64,000 nt of DNA. Source: Paenibacillus gyeongsangnamensis. Its GTDB lineage: Bacteria; Bacillota; Bacilli; Paenibacillales; NBRC-103111. The first letter of the stretch is position 1. The number at the start of each line of letters is the position of its first letter. Positions 50,068 through 58,822 of this stretch are shown in pieces. The notes under the pieces are model-generated. The model did no database searches. It was given only the letters and a program-made list of their open reading frames with translations, and was not told the origin of the DNA. The DNA lies in contig NZ_JAQAGZ010000023.1 of NCBI RefSeq assembly GCF_027533625.1, positions 1 to 64,000 on the forward strand, given 5' to 3'. A program made the position numbers and the translations under genes.

Positions 50068-51732
50068 ATGAAATTGACGGGCAAAAACATGGTGCTAAGT
50101 ACGATTGCCGCAAGCGTAATGCTCGGCGGCGGGTGGATCGGTCTGGTACATACCCAGGCACAAGCAGCGGATGCCAGTGCAGCGGCCAATAAAAATACGA
50201 ATCAAGTGAAGAAAGACGGCGGCTTCAAAGGCCGGGGCGCAGAAGGACGTCCGGGCTTCGGAGGCTTCGGCGGAGGCCCGTTCAAGGAAGTGGCGACGAT
50301 TCTCGGCGTAGACGAGAGCGCGGTCATGGACGCGGTGAAATCCGGCAAAACGCTGGCGGCCTTCGCAGCGGAGAAAGGCGTAAGCGAGGACGTCCTGCTG
50401 CAGAAGCTGACGGACGCCCGGACGAAGGCGATCGACGCAGCCGTAACGGCAGGCAAGCTGACGCAAGCCCAGGCGGACAAGGAGAAAGCGAATCTCGCGG
50501 ACCGTTTGAAGCAGGAAGTGGAGGGCACCGGGTTCGGTAAAGGACGCGGAGGGGACATGCATGAAGGCTTCGGAGGCTTCGGCGGAGGCACGTTCAAGGA
50601 GGTGGCGACGATTCTTGGCGTAGACGAGAGTGCGGTCATGGACGCGGTGAAATCCGGCAAAACGCTGGCGGCCTTCGCAGCGGAGAAAGGCGTAAGCGAG
50701 GACGTCCTGCTGCAGAAGCTGACGGATGACCGGACGAAAGCGATCGACGCAGCCGTAACGGCGGGCAAGCTGACGCAAGCCCAGGCGGATAAGGAGAAAG
50801 CGAATCTCGCGGACCGCTTGAAGAAGGAAGTGGAAAGCAGCGGGTTCGGCAAAGGACGCAGAGGGGACATGCATGAAGGCTTCGGCTTTGGAGGCCCGTT
50901 CAAGGAAGTGGCAACAATTCTCGGCGTAGACGAGAATGCGGTCATGGACGCGGTGAAATCCGGCAAAACGCTGGCAGCATTCGCAGCGGAGAAAGGCGTA
51001 AGCGAGGACGTGCTGCTGCAGAAGCTGACGGACGCCCGGACGAAAGCGATCGACGCAGCCGTAACGGCGGGCAAGCTGACGCAAGCCCAGGCGGATAAGG
51101 AGAAAGCGAATCTCGCGGACCACTTGAAGAAGGAAGTGGAAAGCACCGGGTTCGGCAAAGGACGCGGAGGGGACATGCATGAAGGCTTCGGCGGCTTCGG
51201 CGGAGGCGCGTTCAAGGAAGTGGCGACGATTCTCGGCGTAGACGAGAGCGCGGTCATGGACGCGGTGAAATCCGGCAAAACGCTGGCGGCCTTCGCAGCG
51301 GAGAAAGGCGTAACCGAGGACGTGCTGCTGCAGAAGCTGACGGACACCCGGACGAAAGCGATCGACGCAGCCGTAACGGCAGGCAAGCTGACGCAAGCCC
51401 AGGCGGATAAGGAGAAAGCGAATCTCGCGGACCGCTTGAAGAAGGAAGTGGAAAGCACCGGGTTCGGCAAAGGACCGCAAGGCAAGCCCGGCGAATTCGG
51501 AGGCAGAGGACACGGCGGTGCATGGGGAAGCCCGGATGCCGTCGCTCAAATTCTCGGGATGACGAAGCAGGAGCTGACAACGGCTCTCCAGTCGGGTAAA
51601 TCCATATCGGATCTCGCCAAAGAGAAAGGCATCAGCGAAGACCAGCTGGCAGCCAAGCTTAAAGAGCTTCGCAGCCAGAAGGCACCGGCTAAACCGCAGG
51701 ATTCCGCTGCACCGGCGGCTGCGGCTCTGTAA
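50068..51732 (+). CDS. secreted protein with four near-identical ~103-residue repeats
   Basis: A 554-residue exported protein: signal peptide (MVLSTIAASVMLGGGWIGLV, cut near AQA), then four tandem repeats of 102-104 residues, each FKEVATILGVDESAVMDAVK-SGKTLAAFAAEKGVSEDVLL-QKLTDARTKAIDAAVTAGKL-TQAQADKEKANLADRLKKEV followed by a Gly-rich GKGRGGDMHEGFGG spacer. A divergent half repeat (AVAQILGMTKQELTTALQSG) ends it. The unit is helical, as in secreted DUF2680-like proteins. RBS GAGGTGG before ATG 50068. Not anchored (no LPxTG or membrane tail). Function unknown; a surface or matrix role is inferred. Confidence 0.8.
   Translation: MKLTGKNMVLSTIAASVMLGGGWIGLVHTQAQAADASAAANKNTNQVKKDGGFKGRGAEGRPGFGGFGGGPFKEVATILGVDESAVMDAVKSGKTLAAFAAEKGVSEDVLLQKLTDARTKAIDAAVTAGKLTQAQADKEKANLADRLKQEVEGTGFGKGRGGDMHEGFGGFGGGTFKEVATILGVDESAVMDAVKSGKTLAAFAAEKGVSEDVLLQKLTDDRTKAIDAAVTAGKLTQAQADKEKANLADRLKKEVESSGFGKGRRGDMHEGFGFGGPFKEVATILGVDENAVMDAVKSGKTLAAFAAEKGVSEDVLLQKLTDARTKAIDAAVTAGKLTQAQADKEKANLADHLKKEVESTGFGKGRGGDMHEGFGGFGGGAFKEVATILGVDESAVMDAVKSGKTLAAFAAEKGVTEDVLLQKLTDTRTKAIDAAVTAGKLTQAQADKEKANLADRLKKEVESTGFGKGPQGKPGEFGGRGHGGAWGSPDAVAQILGMTKQELTTALQSGKSISDLAKEKGISEDQLAAKLKELRSQKAPAKPQDSAAPAAAAL
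50281..51480 (+). repeat. four tandem ~310-bp coding repeats
   Basis: Copies begin at 50281, 50593, 50899 and 51211 (spacings 312, 306 and 312 bp) and are nearly identical at DNA level even at third codon positions, which suggests recent duplication or gene conversion. The third copy is shorter by two codons in the Gly spacer. Confidence 0.9.
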
Positions 51733-51812
51733 TGCTGGAAGCGGGAGCTGTCCCCTGCCAGGGGACGGCTCTCTTATTCCATTTTACTGTACATAAGGAA
51801 AGGTGACTAAAG

Positions 51813-52583
51813 ATGATGAAATCGATTCGTTGGATAGGGGTGTGCGCCCTGATCGCCGTGATGCTCAGCGGCTGCGGTACGAAGGCCCAGGAACAGGCGA
51901 GTACGGCGAATGCCGCCGGAGGCGCGCAGCAGACGGAGACGAAGCAGGATACGCAGCAAGCGCAGAATGGACAGCAAGGACAGGGGCAAGGACAGGGGCA
52001 AGGGCAGGGGCAAGGGCAGGGGCAAGGGCAGGATACGGCCAAACCGAAAAGCTCCATGACCGAACAAGAACGGCAAATGATGATGACCTTTCAAACGTTG
52101 GTTCGGATGGATAAATCGGATGGCCTGACGATCACGAAAGAACAGGCGCAGGCGATGCTTCCGGTCGTTCAAGACGGCATTGCGAAAAAGGAGCTGAGCG
52201 CGGATGACCACACCAAGCTGACCGAGAAGCTTACGGCGGAGCAGAAAAAATTCGTGGACGATGCCGCAGCGCGGATGCAGCAAAGAGCGAATAACGCCGG
52301 CGGCAGCGGCAGCGGGAAAATGAATCCGCCCGCGGCAGCGGACGGCTCGCAGCAGCCGGCGGATAACGCGGGCAAGCCGCAGGGCGATACAGGCAGCAAA
52401 GGAAGCGGCAGCAAACAAGCGAATGGCGGCGACCAGGGCGGTAACGGCGGCCAGGGAGGCCAGGGCGGACAAGGCGGACAACGAGGCAAAGGCCACGGCG
52501 GCAACGGTGGACCGGGAGGCCCCGGTGGGATGCAGAATATCGGCCAGCAGCTCGTGGATCTGCTCCAATCGAAGACGAAATAA
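51813..52583 (+). CDS. lipoprotein with Gly-Gln repeats
   Basis: A 256-residue lipoprotein: signal peptide with lipobox (IAVMLSGC), a Gln-rich linker with eight or nine GQ dipeptides, a helical domain (about 80-155: MTEQERQMMMTFQTLVRMDK...LTAEQKKFVDDAAARMQQRA) and a Gly/Gln/Asn-rich tail ending NIGQQLVDLLQSKTK. The helical part resembles the Met-rich acidic domain of metal-binding or envelope-stress lipoproteins, but I do not recognise it. It lies 80 bp after the repeat protein and may be co-transcribed; a terminator follows. Confidence 0.75.
   Translation: MMKSIRWIGVCALIAVMLSGCGTKAQEQASTANAAGGAQQTETKQDTQQAQNGQQGQGQGQGQGQGQGQGQGQDTAKPKSSMTEQERQMMMTFQTLVRMDKSDGLTITKEQAQAMLPVVQDGIAKKELSADDHTKLTEKLTAEQKKFVDDAAARMQQRANNAGGSGSGKMNPPAAADGSQQPADNAGKPQGDTGSKGSGSKQANGGDQGGNGGQGGQGGQGGQRGKGHGGNGGPGGPGGMQNIGQQLVDLLQSKTK
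51973..52032 (+). repeat. hexanucleotide tandem repeat in the lipoprotein gene
   Basis: About nine hexamers of the CAGGGG/CAAGGA/CAAGGG type encode alternating Gln-Gly. Short perfect units make the copy number prone to change by slippage, altering linker length without a frameshift. Confidence 0.75.
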
Positions 52584-52589
52584 AAAACG

Positions 52590-52620
52590 AAGGCCTTGTG
52601 CAGGTTGCGCAAGGCCTTTC
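52590..52620 (+). terminator. terminator of the lipoprotein gene
   Basis: AAGGCCTTG and CAAGGCCTT form the stem, followed by TCTCGTT. Also just past the stop of the convergent minus-strand gene. Confidence 0.7.
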
Positions 52621-52647
52621 TCGTTATACGCCCAGCTCCGGCTTCGC

Positions 52648-53619
52648 TCACTGCCCGCGATCAAACGGTTTCGTCGCGAACAGCCATATCGCGGCGATGA
52701 AATACAGGAGCACAGCTGCAGCAAACCAGGAGAACGGGGTGCGGGCTGCGGCCAGGAGCAGCCCCATCGGCAGGGACCACAGCCATGCTATTCCCAGGCC
52801 GAGCGGGCTCCGGCGTGCGGAGGAGATCAACGCCAGCACGGCCGGCAGCAGCATCAGCCAGAACGACGGCCAGAACGCGTACGCCCCTTCCAGTCCTCCG
52901 TATAGATTGAACAGGGCTAGTCTTATCCACAACAGCATCGTAAAGAGCGAGGCGCCGACGCCGACCGTTACGGCCGTCTTGTGCAGCAGCGGTTGCCTCC
53001 TCAGCCGAAATCCGACGGCGGCAGCGATGAAGGAGACCAGGAAGGCAATGCTCAGCAGCGCCAATCCTTTGGCGGAGACCGCTTTTCGCAGCAAATAGAC
53101 GGTGTACATCCACAGCTTATCCATGCGGCCGTCCCCCATCTGCCCCGATAAGTCCACGGTTACGGCAGGAGCATGACCGGAGCCCAGCGCGTTCAGATCG
53201 TCGGCGGCGAGCTGCACCGCCCGGGTCCGGGAGCATAAACGAGTCACCAGCTCATGGTTTTCCGTCTCATAGGCAAAGACCAGGTACGACTCGCCGGCGG
53301 TAAAATCGATCCCGCAAGCCGCTTCGCCGGTTCCGGCGCCTACAATGATTTGCGTCGTATCCGCTCCTTTGAACGTGCGTTCGACCTCGAAGCGAACCGC
53401 ATTCTTATACCCGAGCGCCCCGCTTGTATCGTATGGGTCGGGAACCCATTTGACTTCCAGCGCCTTCCCGATAAAGACGGCTTCCGACCGGGCCGCCGCC
53501 TGATCGAGTGCGGGCGTTGCACAGCTGCAGGCTTCGCAGGGGGATGGCTGAATAAGTACGAATGTCAGCGGAAGCAGCAGGGCCAAGACGGTTATGAAAA
53601 TGCCGAATCGTGTTTTCAT
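52648..53619 (-). CDS. TIMP/netrin-like secreted domain fused to membrane helices
   Basis: A 323-residue protein. A signal peptide (IFITVLALLLPLTFVLIQPS) is followed by an extracellular Cys-rich domain of the TIMP/NTR type (CEACSCATPALDQAAARSEA, then VFIGKALEV, VRFEVERTFKG, GEAACGIDFTAGESYLVFA), then four or five membrane helices (about 165-320). Bacterial TIMP-like domains are known but the function is not settled. RBS GAGGTGAG before ATG 53619. Convergent with the lipoprotein gene. Confidence 0.75.
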   Translation of the reverse strand: MKTRFGIFITVLALLLPLTFVLIQPSPCEACSCATPALDQAAARSEAVFIGKALEVKWVPDPYDTSGALGYKNAVRFEVERTFKGADTTQIIVGAGTGEAACGIDFTAGESYLVFAYETENHELVTRLCSRTRAVQLAADDLNALGSGHAPAVTVDLSGQMGDGRMDKLWMYTVYLLRKAVSAKGLALLSIAFLVSFIAAAVGFRLRRQPLLHKTAVTVGVGASLFTMLLWIRLALFNLYGGLEGAYAFWPSFWLMLLPAVLALISSARRSPLGLGIAWLWSLPMGLLLAAARTPFSWFAAAVLLYFIAAIWLFATKPFDRGQ

Positions 53620-53668
53620 AAAATAAGGCTCACCTCGCCATTAAGACGGGGTGAGCCCTCGATTTGTT

Positions 53669-54118
53669 TCACGCCTCGAAGCATCCGGGGAACATGCCGG
53701 TCGAGATCGCGATCCGGTTCCAGCCGTTGATCGTGATGATCGCCATAATAAGAGCTGCATACTGCTGCTCATCAAAATGTTGGCGTACCTCTTCGTACAG
53801 CGCATCCGGCACACCGGCTTCGCCAATGCGCGTAACTGCTTCGGTCAGCGCCAGCGCCGCCCGTTCCTCCGGCGTAAACCAAGGCGTCTCCCGCCAGGCG
53901 GCGATGAGGTGCATTTTTTGCTCGGATTCGCCCATCTTGCGCAGATCGGTCGTATGCATATCGAGACAGAAGGCGCAGCCGTTCAGCTGCGAGGCGCGGA
54001 TTTTGATGTACTCCACCAGCTTCGGCTCGAGCCCGCTGTCATGAACATAGGACTCCAGCTTCAGCATCGCTTGGTAAGCTTTCGGTTCCGCTTGGCGGTG
54101 GTTGATTCGCAGTTTCAT
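53669..54118 (-). CDS. carboxymuconolactone decarboxylase/AhpD-like protein
   Basis: A 149-residue protein of the CMD/AhpD family with the redox CxxC motif in LNGCAFCLDMH and the typical helical stretch (YIKIRASQLNG, HLIAAWRETPWFTPEER, ALTEAVTRIGE). Family members act as peroxidase partners or alkylhydroperoxidase-like enzymes. ATG 54118 with GGAGGAG seven bases upstream is the start; the 24 extra residues of the longer frame are spurious. It lies 49 bp upstream of the TIMP-like gene on the same strand and may share its promoter. Confidence 0.9.
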   Translation of the reverse strand: MKLRINHRQAEPKAYQAMLKLESYVHDSGLEPKLVEYIKIRASQLNGCAFCLDMHTTDLRKMGESEQKMHLIAAWRETPWFTPEERAALALTEAVTRIGEAGVPDALYEEVRQHFDEQQYAALIMAIITINGWNRIAISTGMFPGCFEA

Positions 54119-54289
54119 TAGAGATCTCCTCCATAGGTTTAGGATGTTTTCAACCCTTAAGACGGGGGTGTGTATTATTTTGTGACACAATTCAGGATAG
54201 TTTCTTCAAAATCTTCCTTGCACGCCTTACAATGGCAAGGATACAATGGAATAAATTTCTTGCGGACCTCGAGAGGAGTGAGCCGGAAT

Positions 54290-54745
54290 ATGGTATATAT
54301 GGCGCTGGCGGCTGTCGGAGTTGCCTATACCTTATGGAGAACATTTCGGGCCGTCCGTATGAGGAAGCGCATCGGCGAACAGCTTGTTTCAGGCACGAGC
54401 CAATACAAAAGCTTGCTCTTTACAATGGTCTGCGGAGTGATTATTCCAGCGGTGCTTACGATAGAAGGGCTGGTAAAATATGCCTACCTTGCCGCACTGC
54501 TGGTTCTGGAGATGATTTGCGCCGAGCAGATCTCCCGGTTTTACTTAGGAACAGCCGGACTAAAGGTAAGCGACGAGTTCATCCCGAGAGAGCGCTGGGT
54601 GGGGTACCATATCGATGACGGACACCGCCCGACGGTGCATGTTCATGTAGGCGGCAAGGAACGGCCGATCCCTCTCATTTTGCGCAATACGTCCGAGATT
54701 ACTTCTTTCGAGCAGGCATGGAATCAGGCGTCCTCAGCGCAGTAA
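54290..54745 (+). CDS. small membrane protein of unknown function
   Basis: A 151-residue protein with an N-terminal helix (MVYMALAAVGVAYTLWRTF), two more helices (LLFTMVCGVIIPAVLTIEGL; AYLAALLVLEMICAEQISRF) and a cytoplasmic C-terminal part (RWVGYHIDDGHRPTVHVHVG, IPLILRNTSEI). Start ATG 54290 with GAGGAG about 11 nt upstream; the longer frame begins in non-coding DNA. I do not recognise the family. It precedes the T-box of pheST on the same strand but is separated by a promoter. Confidence 0.6.
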   Translation: MVYMALAAVGVAYTLWRTFRAVRMRKRIGEQLVSGTSQYKSLLFTMVCGVIIPAVLTIEGLVKYAYLAALLVLEMICAEQISRFYLGTAGLKVSDEFIPRERWVGYHIDDGHRPTVHVHVGGKERPIPLILRNTSEITSFEQAWNQASSAQ

Positions 54746-54779
54746 GCCGAACGTAATGCAGCAATTGCAGCTTCCGGGC

Positions 54780-54808
54780 TTGCATCCGTCCTTATCATTG
54801 CATATAAT
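54780..54808 (+). promoter_or_regulatory. promoter of the pheST T-box transcript
   Basis: TTGCAT (54780-54785) and TATAAT (54803-54808), 17-bp spacer, about 30 bp before the T-box stem I. Confidence 0.7.
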
Positions 54809-54831
54809 ACAAGAAGCTAACATCATACACG

Positions 54832-55139
54832 AAATGCAACGACGGAGAAAAGTAAGCAGCGCCTCTTCACAGGGAGGGCACGCCGGAGACTGAGAGCGTA
54901 CCCGAATGAACCAGGCTGCCGAAGTTCGCTCCCGAGCAGTCCTTTGAAACCGCGTCCGCGCGGCAAGTAGGAGGAACCGGCCGCAATCGTATGCGAAGCC
55001 GTTACAACAATGAAGTGAGAAGAAGCTTGCCTAAGCGCAGAGCGTCCGAACCTGGAAGCCTGCACGAGGTCATTGTTCTTCTAACAAGGGTGGTACCACG
55101 GCTTTTCTCGTCCCTTACCGGGCGGGAGAAGTCTTTTTT
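54832..55139 (+). ncRNA. T-box riboswitch (tRNA-Phe), with terminator
   Basis: Typical leader start (GACGGAGAAAAGTA near 54841), a likely specifier TTC (Phe) at 54925-54927, the T-box sequence AAGGGTGGTACCACG at 55086-55100, and a terminator hairpin (about 55102-55130) with TTTTTT. Uncharged tRNA-Phe would bind and prevent termination, switching pheST on. Confidence 0.95.
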
Positions 55140-55189
55140 GCGTTGATGAAGCTGGAGAAGAATGAAGGCTAAGGAGGGCACACGAAGCC

Positions 55190-56224
55190 ATGAAGGAACG
55201 TTTACTCGCACTCAAAGAGGAAGCGCTGCAGGAGCTGGCGCAGGTTGCAAATCAGCAGCAGCTTAACGACCTCCGAATCAAGTATTTGGGCAAAAAGGGC
55301 CCGCTCACCGAAATTTTGCGCGGCATGGGCGCGCTGAGCGCGGAGGAGCGCCCCGTGATCGGCCAAGTGGCCAATGAGGTGCGCGGCGCGATCGAGGAAG
55401 TCATCGAAGCGAAGCAGGCGGAGTATACGGCCGCCGAGACCGAGGCGCGGCTGTCGGCCGAAACGATCGACGTTACCCTGCCGGGTCGTCCCGCCGCGCG
55501 GGGCGCGGTTCACCCGCTGAACAAGGTGATTCAGGAGATTGAGGATATTTTTATCGGGATGGGCTATACGGTGGCCGAAGGCCCTGAAGTCGAGCAGGAT
55601 TACTATAACTTCGAGGCGCTCAATCTGCCGAAAAACCATCCGGCGCGGGACATGCAGGACTCGTTCTACATTACTGAGGAAATCCTGATGCGGACCCAGA
55701 CCTCCCCGGTGCAGGTACGCACGATGGAGAAGATGAACGGGCGCGCGCCGGTCAAAATCATTTGTCCGGGCAAGGTATACCGCCGGGACGACGACGACGC
55801 GACCCATTCCCACATGTTCACGCAGATCGAGGGTCTCGTGATCGACCGCAACATCCGCATGAGCGACCTGAAGGGCACGCTGCTGCAATTCGTTCAGGAG
55901 CTGTTCGGCAGCGGCACGCAAATTCGTCTGCGTCCGAGCTTCTTCCCGTTCACGGAGCCTAGCGTTGAGGTCGACGTGACCTGCGCGATGTGCGGCGGTT
56001 CCGGCTGCCGGGTGTGTAAACAAACGGGCTGGCTCGAGATTCTCGGCGCCGGCATGGTGCATCCGAACGTGCTGGAGAAGGGCGGCTACGATCCGCAGGA
56101 ATTCACCGGCTTCGCCTTCGGTATGGGCGTGGAGCGCGTAGCGATGCTGAAGTACGATATCGAAGACATTCGTCATTTTTATACGAACGATCTGCGCTTC
56201 TTGAAGCAGTTCGTCCATTTGTAA
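55190..56224 (+). CDS. pheS: phenylalanyl-tRNA synthetase alpha subunit
   Basis: A 344-residue class II synthetase subunit. The N-terminal coiled coil (about 1-85) binds tRNA; motif 2 lies in GKVYRRDDDDATHSHMFTQIEG and motif 3 in GFAFGMGVERVAMLKYDIED. A zinc-finger-like CAMCGGSGCRVCKQTG is present. Start ATG 55190 behind AGGAGG. It lies 50 bp after the T-box terminator and 20 bp before pheT, with which it forms the heterotetramer. Confidence 0.97.
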   Translation: MKERLLALKEEALQELAQVANQQQLNDLRIKYLGKKGPLTEILRGMGALSAEERPVIGQVANEVRGAIEEVIEAKQAEYTAAETEARLSAETIDVTLPGRPAARGAVHPLNKVIQEIEDIFIGMGYTVAEGPEVEQDYYNFEALNLPKNHPARDMQDSFYITEEILMRTQTSPVQVRTMEKMNGRAPVKIICPGKVYRRDDDDATHSHMFTQIEGLVIDRNIRMSDLKGTLLQFVQELFGSGTQIRLRPSFFPFTEPSVEVDVTCAMCGGSGCRVCKQTGWLEILGAGMVHPNVLEKGGYDPQEFTGFAFGMGVERVAMLKYDIEDIRHFYTNDLRFLKQFVHL

Positions 56225-56244
56225 GGGAAGGGGCGTGAACGGGG

Positions 56245-58695
56245 ATGAAAGTATCTTATCAATGGTTGTCACAGTATGTGGACGTGAGCGGAAACACCGC
56301 CTCCGAGCTGGCGGAGAAGCTGACCCGCAGCGGTATTGAAGTCGATATCGTAGAGAATCGCAATAAAGGCGTCGTGAACGTCGTCGTTGGTTTCGTCAAA
56401 TCGCGCGAGAAGCATCCGGATGCGGATAAGCTCAGCGTTTGTATCGTAGACGCCGGGCAGGGCGAGGACCTGCAGATCGTATGCGGAGCGAAGAACGTAG
56501 CGACGGGGCAAAAGGTGCCCGTGGCCCTCGTCGGCGCGAAGCTGCCGGACGGTCTCGTGATCAAGCGCGCGAAGCTGCGCGGCGTAGAGTCCCAAGGCAT
56601 GATCTGCTCCGCCAAGGAGCTCGGGCTGAACGACAAGCTATTGCCGAAGGAAATTCAGGAGGGCATCCTGGTGCTGCCTGAGGATACGCAGATCGGCGAG
56701 AGCATTCTAGACGTACTCGCGATCAATGACGAGGTGCTCGACCTCGACCTGACGCCGAACCGCTCGGACTGTCTCAGCATGCTGGGCGCAGCCTACGAGA
56801 TCGGCGCCATTCTGGGCCGCGAAGTACAGCTGCCGGATGCGGAGAAAGCAGAAGAGAACGGAGCATCCGGCGTAAAAGCGGCGGATCGGATTTCGGTCGA
56901 AATCACCGCTAAGCAGCAGTGCTCCCACTATACGGCGCGCCTGATCGAAGGCGTGAAGATCGGACCGTCGCCGCTCTGGATGCAGAATCGTCTGATGGCG
57001 GCAGGCATTCGCCCGATCAGCAACATCGTCGATATCACAAACTATGTGATGCTGGAATACGGCCAGCCGCTGCATGCGTTCGACGCCGACACGCTCGCAA
57101 ACGGGCATATCGACGTGCGCATGGCGCGTGAAGGCGAGAAGCTGGTCACGCTGGACGGCGTGGAGCGCACGCTCGAGCCGCACATGCTGCTGATTACCGA
57201 CGGCACGAAGCCGGTAGGCCTCGCCGGCGTGATGGGCGGGCTCAATTCGGAAGTGACCGACGGCACGACCCGCATCCTGCTCGAGTCGGCGAAGTTCGAC
57301 GGCGGCACGATCCGCAAGACGTCGCGTCAGCTTGGACTGCGTTCGGAAGCGTCCCAGCGTTTCGAGAAGGAAGTGAACCCGGAGGCTGTCATTCCGGCAT
57401 TGAACCGCGCCGCTGCGCTTATTGCGGAGCTGGCGGGTGGGCAAGTGGCGTCCGGCATCGTCGAAGCGAGGTCCGGAGAGCACAAGCCGGTGCAGATCGA
57501 AATTACGGTCGGCAAAATCAACAGCTATCTCGGAACCGAGCTTTCGGTGGAGGAAGTGAAGTCGATTTTCGGCCGGTTGAACTTTGAAGTGGAGACGCTG
57601 GAGCAGGATGGATTGCTTGTACACGTGCCTAGCCGCCGCGGAGACATTACGCGCGTGGTCGATCTCATTGAAGAGGTGGCCCGCCTGTTCGGGTACGATA
57701 ACATCCCGACGACGCTGATGAACGTCGAGACGACGCCTGGCGCGCTGACCAAAGAACAGCGGATCCGCCGTTTGACCCGGACGCTGATGACGAACAGCGG
57801 CTTGCATGAGGCGATTACGTATTCGTTCACGCATCCGGACCAGATCCGCGAATTCGGCGGCGCGTTCAAGTCGGCGAAGCCGGTAGCGCTGGCCATGCCG
57901 ATGAGCGAGGAGCGCAGCGTGCTCCGGACCTCGCTGGTACCGCATTTGCTGGACGTCGCGCTGTATAACCGGAACCGGAATACGGACGACGTGGCGATTT
58001 TTGAGATCGGGCGCGTATTCGTTACCGAGGAAGCGGGACTCACGCGTCTTCCCGAGGAAAAACTGCTGCTGTCGGCGCTGCTTACGGGCAAGCGGAGCGA
58101 GCTGCACTGGACGGGCAAGCCGGGTCCGGTCGATTTCTACGATTTGAAGGGCGTATTCGAGGGCTTGACCGATTACCTCGGCATTCAAGGCGTCCGTTAC
58201 GTCGCTGCTGCGCCGGAAGGCTTCCATCCGGGCCGTACGGCCCAAATCGTCGTGAATGCGGACGGCAAGGACGTCGTGCTCGGCGTGATCGGGCAGCTTC
58301 ATCCGGCGCTGCAGCAGCAGAAGGACCTGGCCGATACGTTCGTGCTTGAGGTGGAGCTGGACGTGCTGGCTCAGCTGGCCGACGAGCAGCTGACTTACAG
58401 CCCGCTGCCGCGTTATCCGGCCATCAGCCGCGACATGGCGCTGGTGGTGGACCGCAAGGTAGCGGTGGGCGATTTGCTCGAGCAGGCGCGCGCCACGGCG
58501 GGAGAGCTGCTGGAGTCGATCCAGGTGTTCGATATTTACACCGGCGAACGGCTGGGCGCGGACAAGAAGAGCGTGGCGATTTCGCTCGTGTACCGCACGC
58601 CGGAGCGCACGCTGACGGACGAGGAAGTCAGCGAGCTGCACGGTAAGGTAGTCGCGGCCCTGGAGTCCGGATACGGTGCCGAACTGAGGAAATAA
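56245..58695 (+). CDS. pheT: phenylalanyl-tRNA synthetase beta subunit
   Basis: An 816-residue beta subunit: N-terminal tRNA-binding domain (KHPDADKLSVCIVDAGQG, VCGAKNVATGQKVPVA; about 40-155), B3/4 editing domain (ADRISVEITAKQQCSHYTAR...), B5 domain (IEITVGKINSYLGTELSVEE), the catalytic-like core and the C-terminal anticodon-binding domain (YPAISRDMALVVDRKVAVGD). Start ATG 56245 with GGGAAGGG upstream. Length matches the family. A terminator follows at 58754. Confidence 0.97.
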   Translation: MKVSYQWLSQYVDVSGNTASELAEKLTRSGIEVDIVENRNKGVVNVVVGFVKSREKHPDADKLSVCIVDAGQGEDLQIVCGAKNVATGQKVPVALVGAKLPDGLVIKRAKLRGVESQGMICSAKELGLNDKLLPKEIQEGILVLPEDTQIGESILDVLAINDEVLDLDLTPNRSDCLSMLGAAYEIGAILGREVQLPDAEKAEENGASGVKAADRISVEITAKQQCSHYTARLIEGVKIGPSPLWMQNRLMAAGIRPISNIVDITNYVMLEYGQPLHAFDADTLANGHIDVRMAREGEKLVTLDGVERTLEPHMLLITDGTKPVGLAGVMGGLNSEVTDGTTRILLESAKFDGGTIRKTSRQLGLRSEASQRFEKEVNPEAVIPALNRAAALIAELAGGQVASGIVEARSGEHKPVQIEITVGKINSYLGTELSVEEVKSIFGRLNFEVETLEQDGLLVHVPSRRGDITRVVDLIEEVARLFGYDNIPTTLMNVETTPGALTKEQRIRRLTRTLMTNSGLHEAITYSFTHPDQIREFGGAFKSAKPVALAMPMSEERSVLRTSLVPHLLDVALYNRNRNTDDVAIFEIGRVFVTEEAGLTRLPEEKLLLSALLTGKRSELHWTGKPGPVDFYDLKGVFEGLTDYLGIQGVRYVAAAPEGFHPGRTAQIVVNADGKDVVLGVIGQLHPALQQQKDLADTFVLEVELDVLAQLADEQLTYSPLPRYPAISRDMALVVDRKVAVGDLLEQARATAGELLESIQVFDIYTGERLGADKKSVAISLVYRTPERTLTDEEVSELHGKVVAALESGYGAELRK

Positions 58696-58753
58696 TTGGT
58701 GGGGAAAACGTTCCCAATTCAGGACAAAAGTCTATAGGATACAGCAGGAAAAG

Positions 58754-58798
58754 GATTCTCCGTATCGAATTATGTAGGATACGGAGAATCTTTTTTTT
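58754..58798 (+). terminator. terminator of pheST
   Basis: GATTCTCCGTATC and its exact complement GATACGGAGAATC with an 11-nt loop, followed by eight T. Confidence 0.9.
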
Positions 58799-58822
58799 GT
58801 TCTGGAAAGGGGAGCAGCTATC

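Noticed and set aside
50281..51480. Regular repeats considered as CRISPR or satellite DNA
   Set aside because: Units are 306-312 bp, fully coding in one frame and without unique spacers.
50095..51549. Long minus-strand ORFs (484 and 427 codons) across the repeat protein
   Set aside because: They are antisense shadows of the tandem repeats: open only because the repeated codons lack stops in other frames, with Arg/Ser/Phe-rich, unnatural composition and no RBS.
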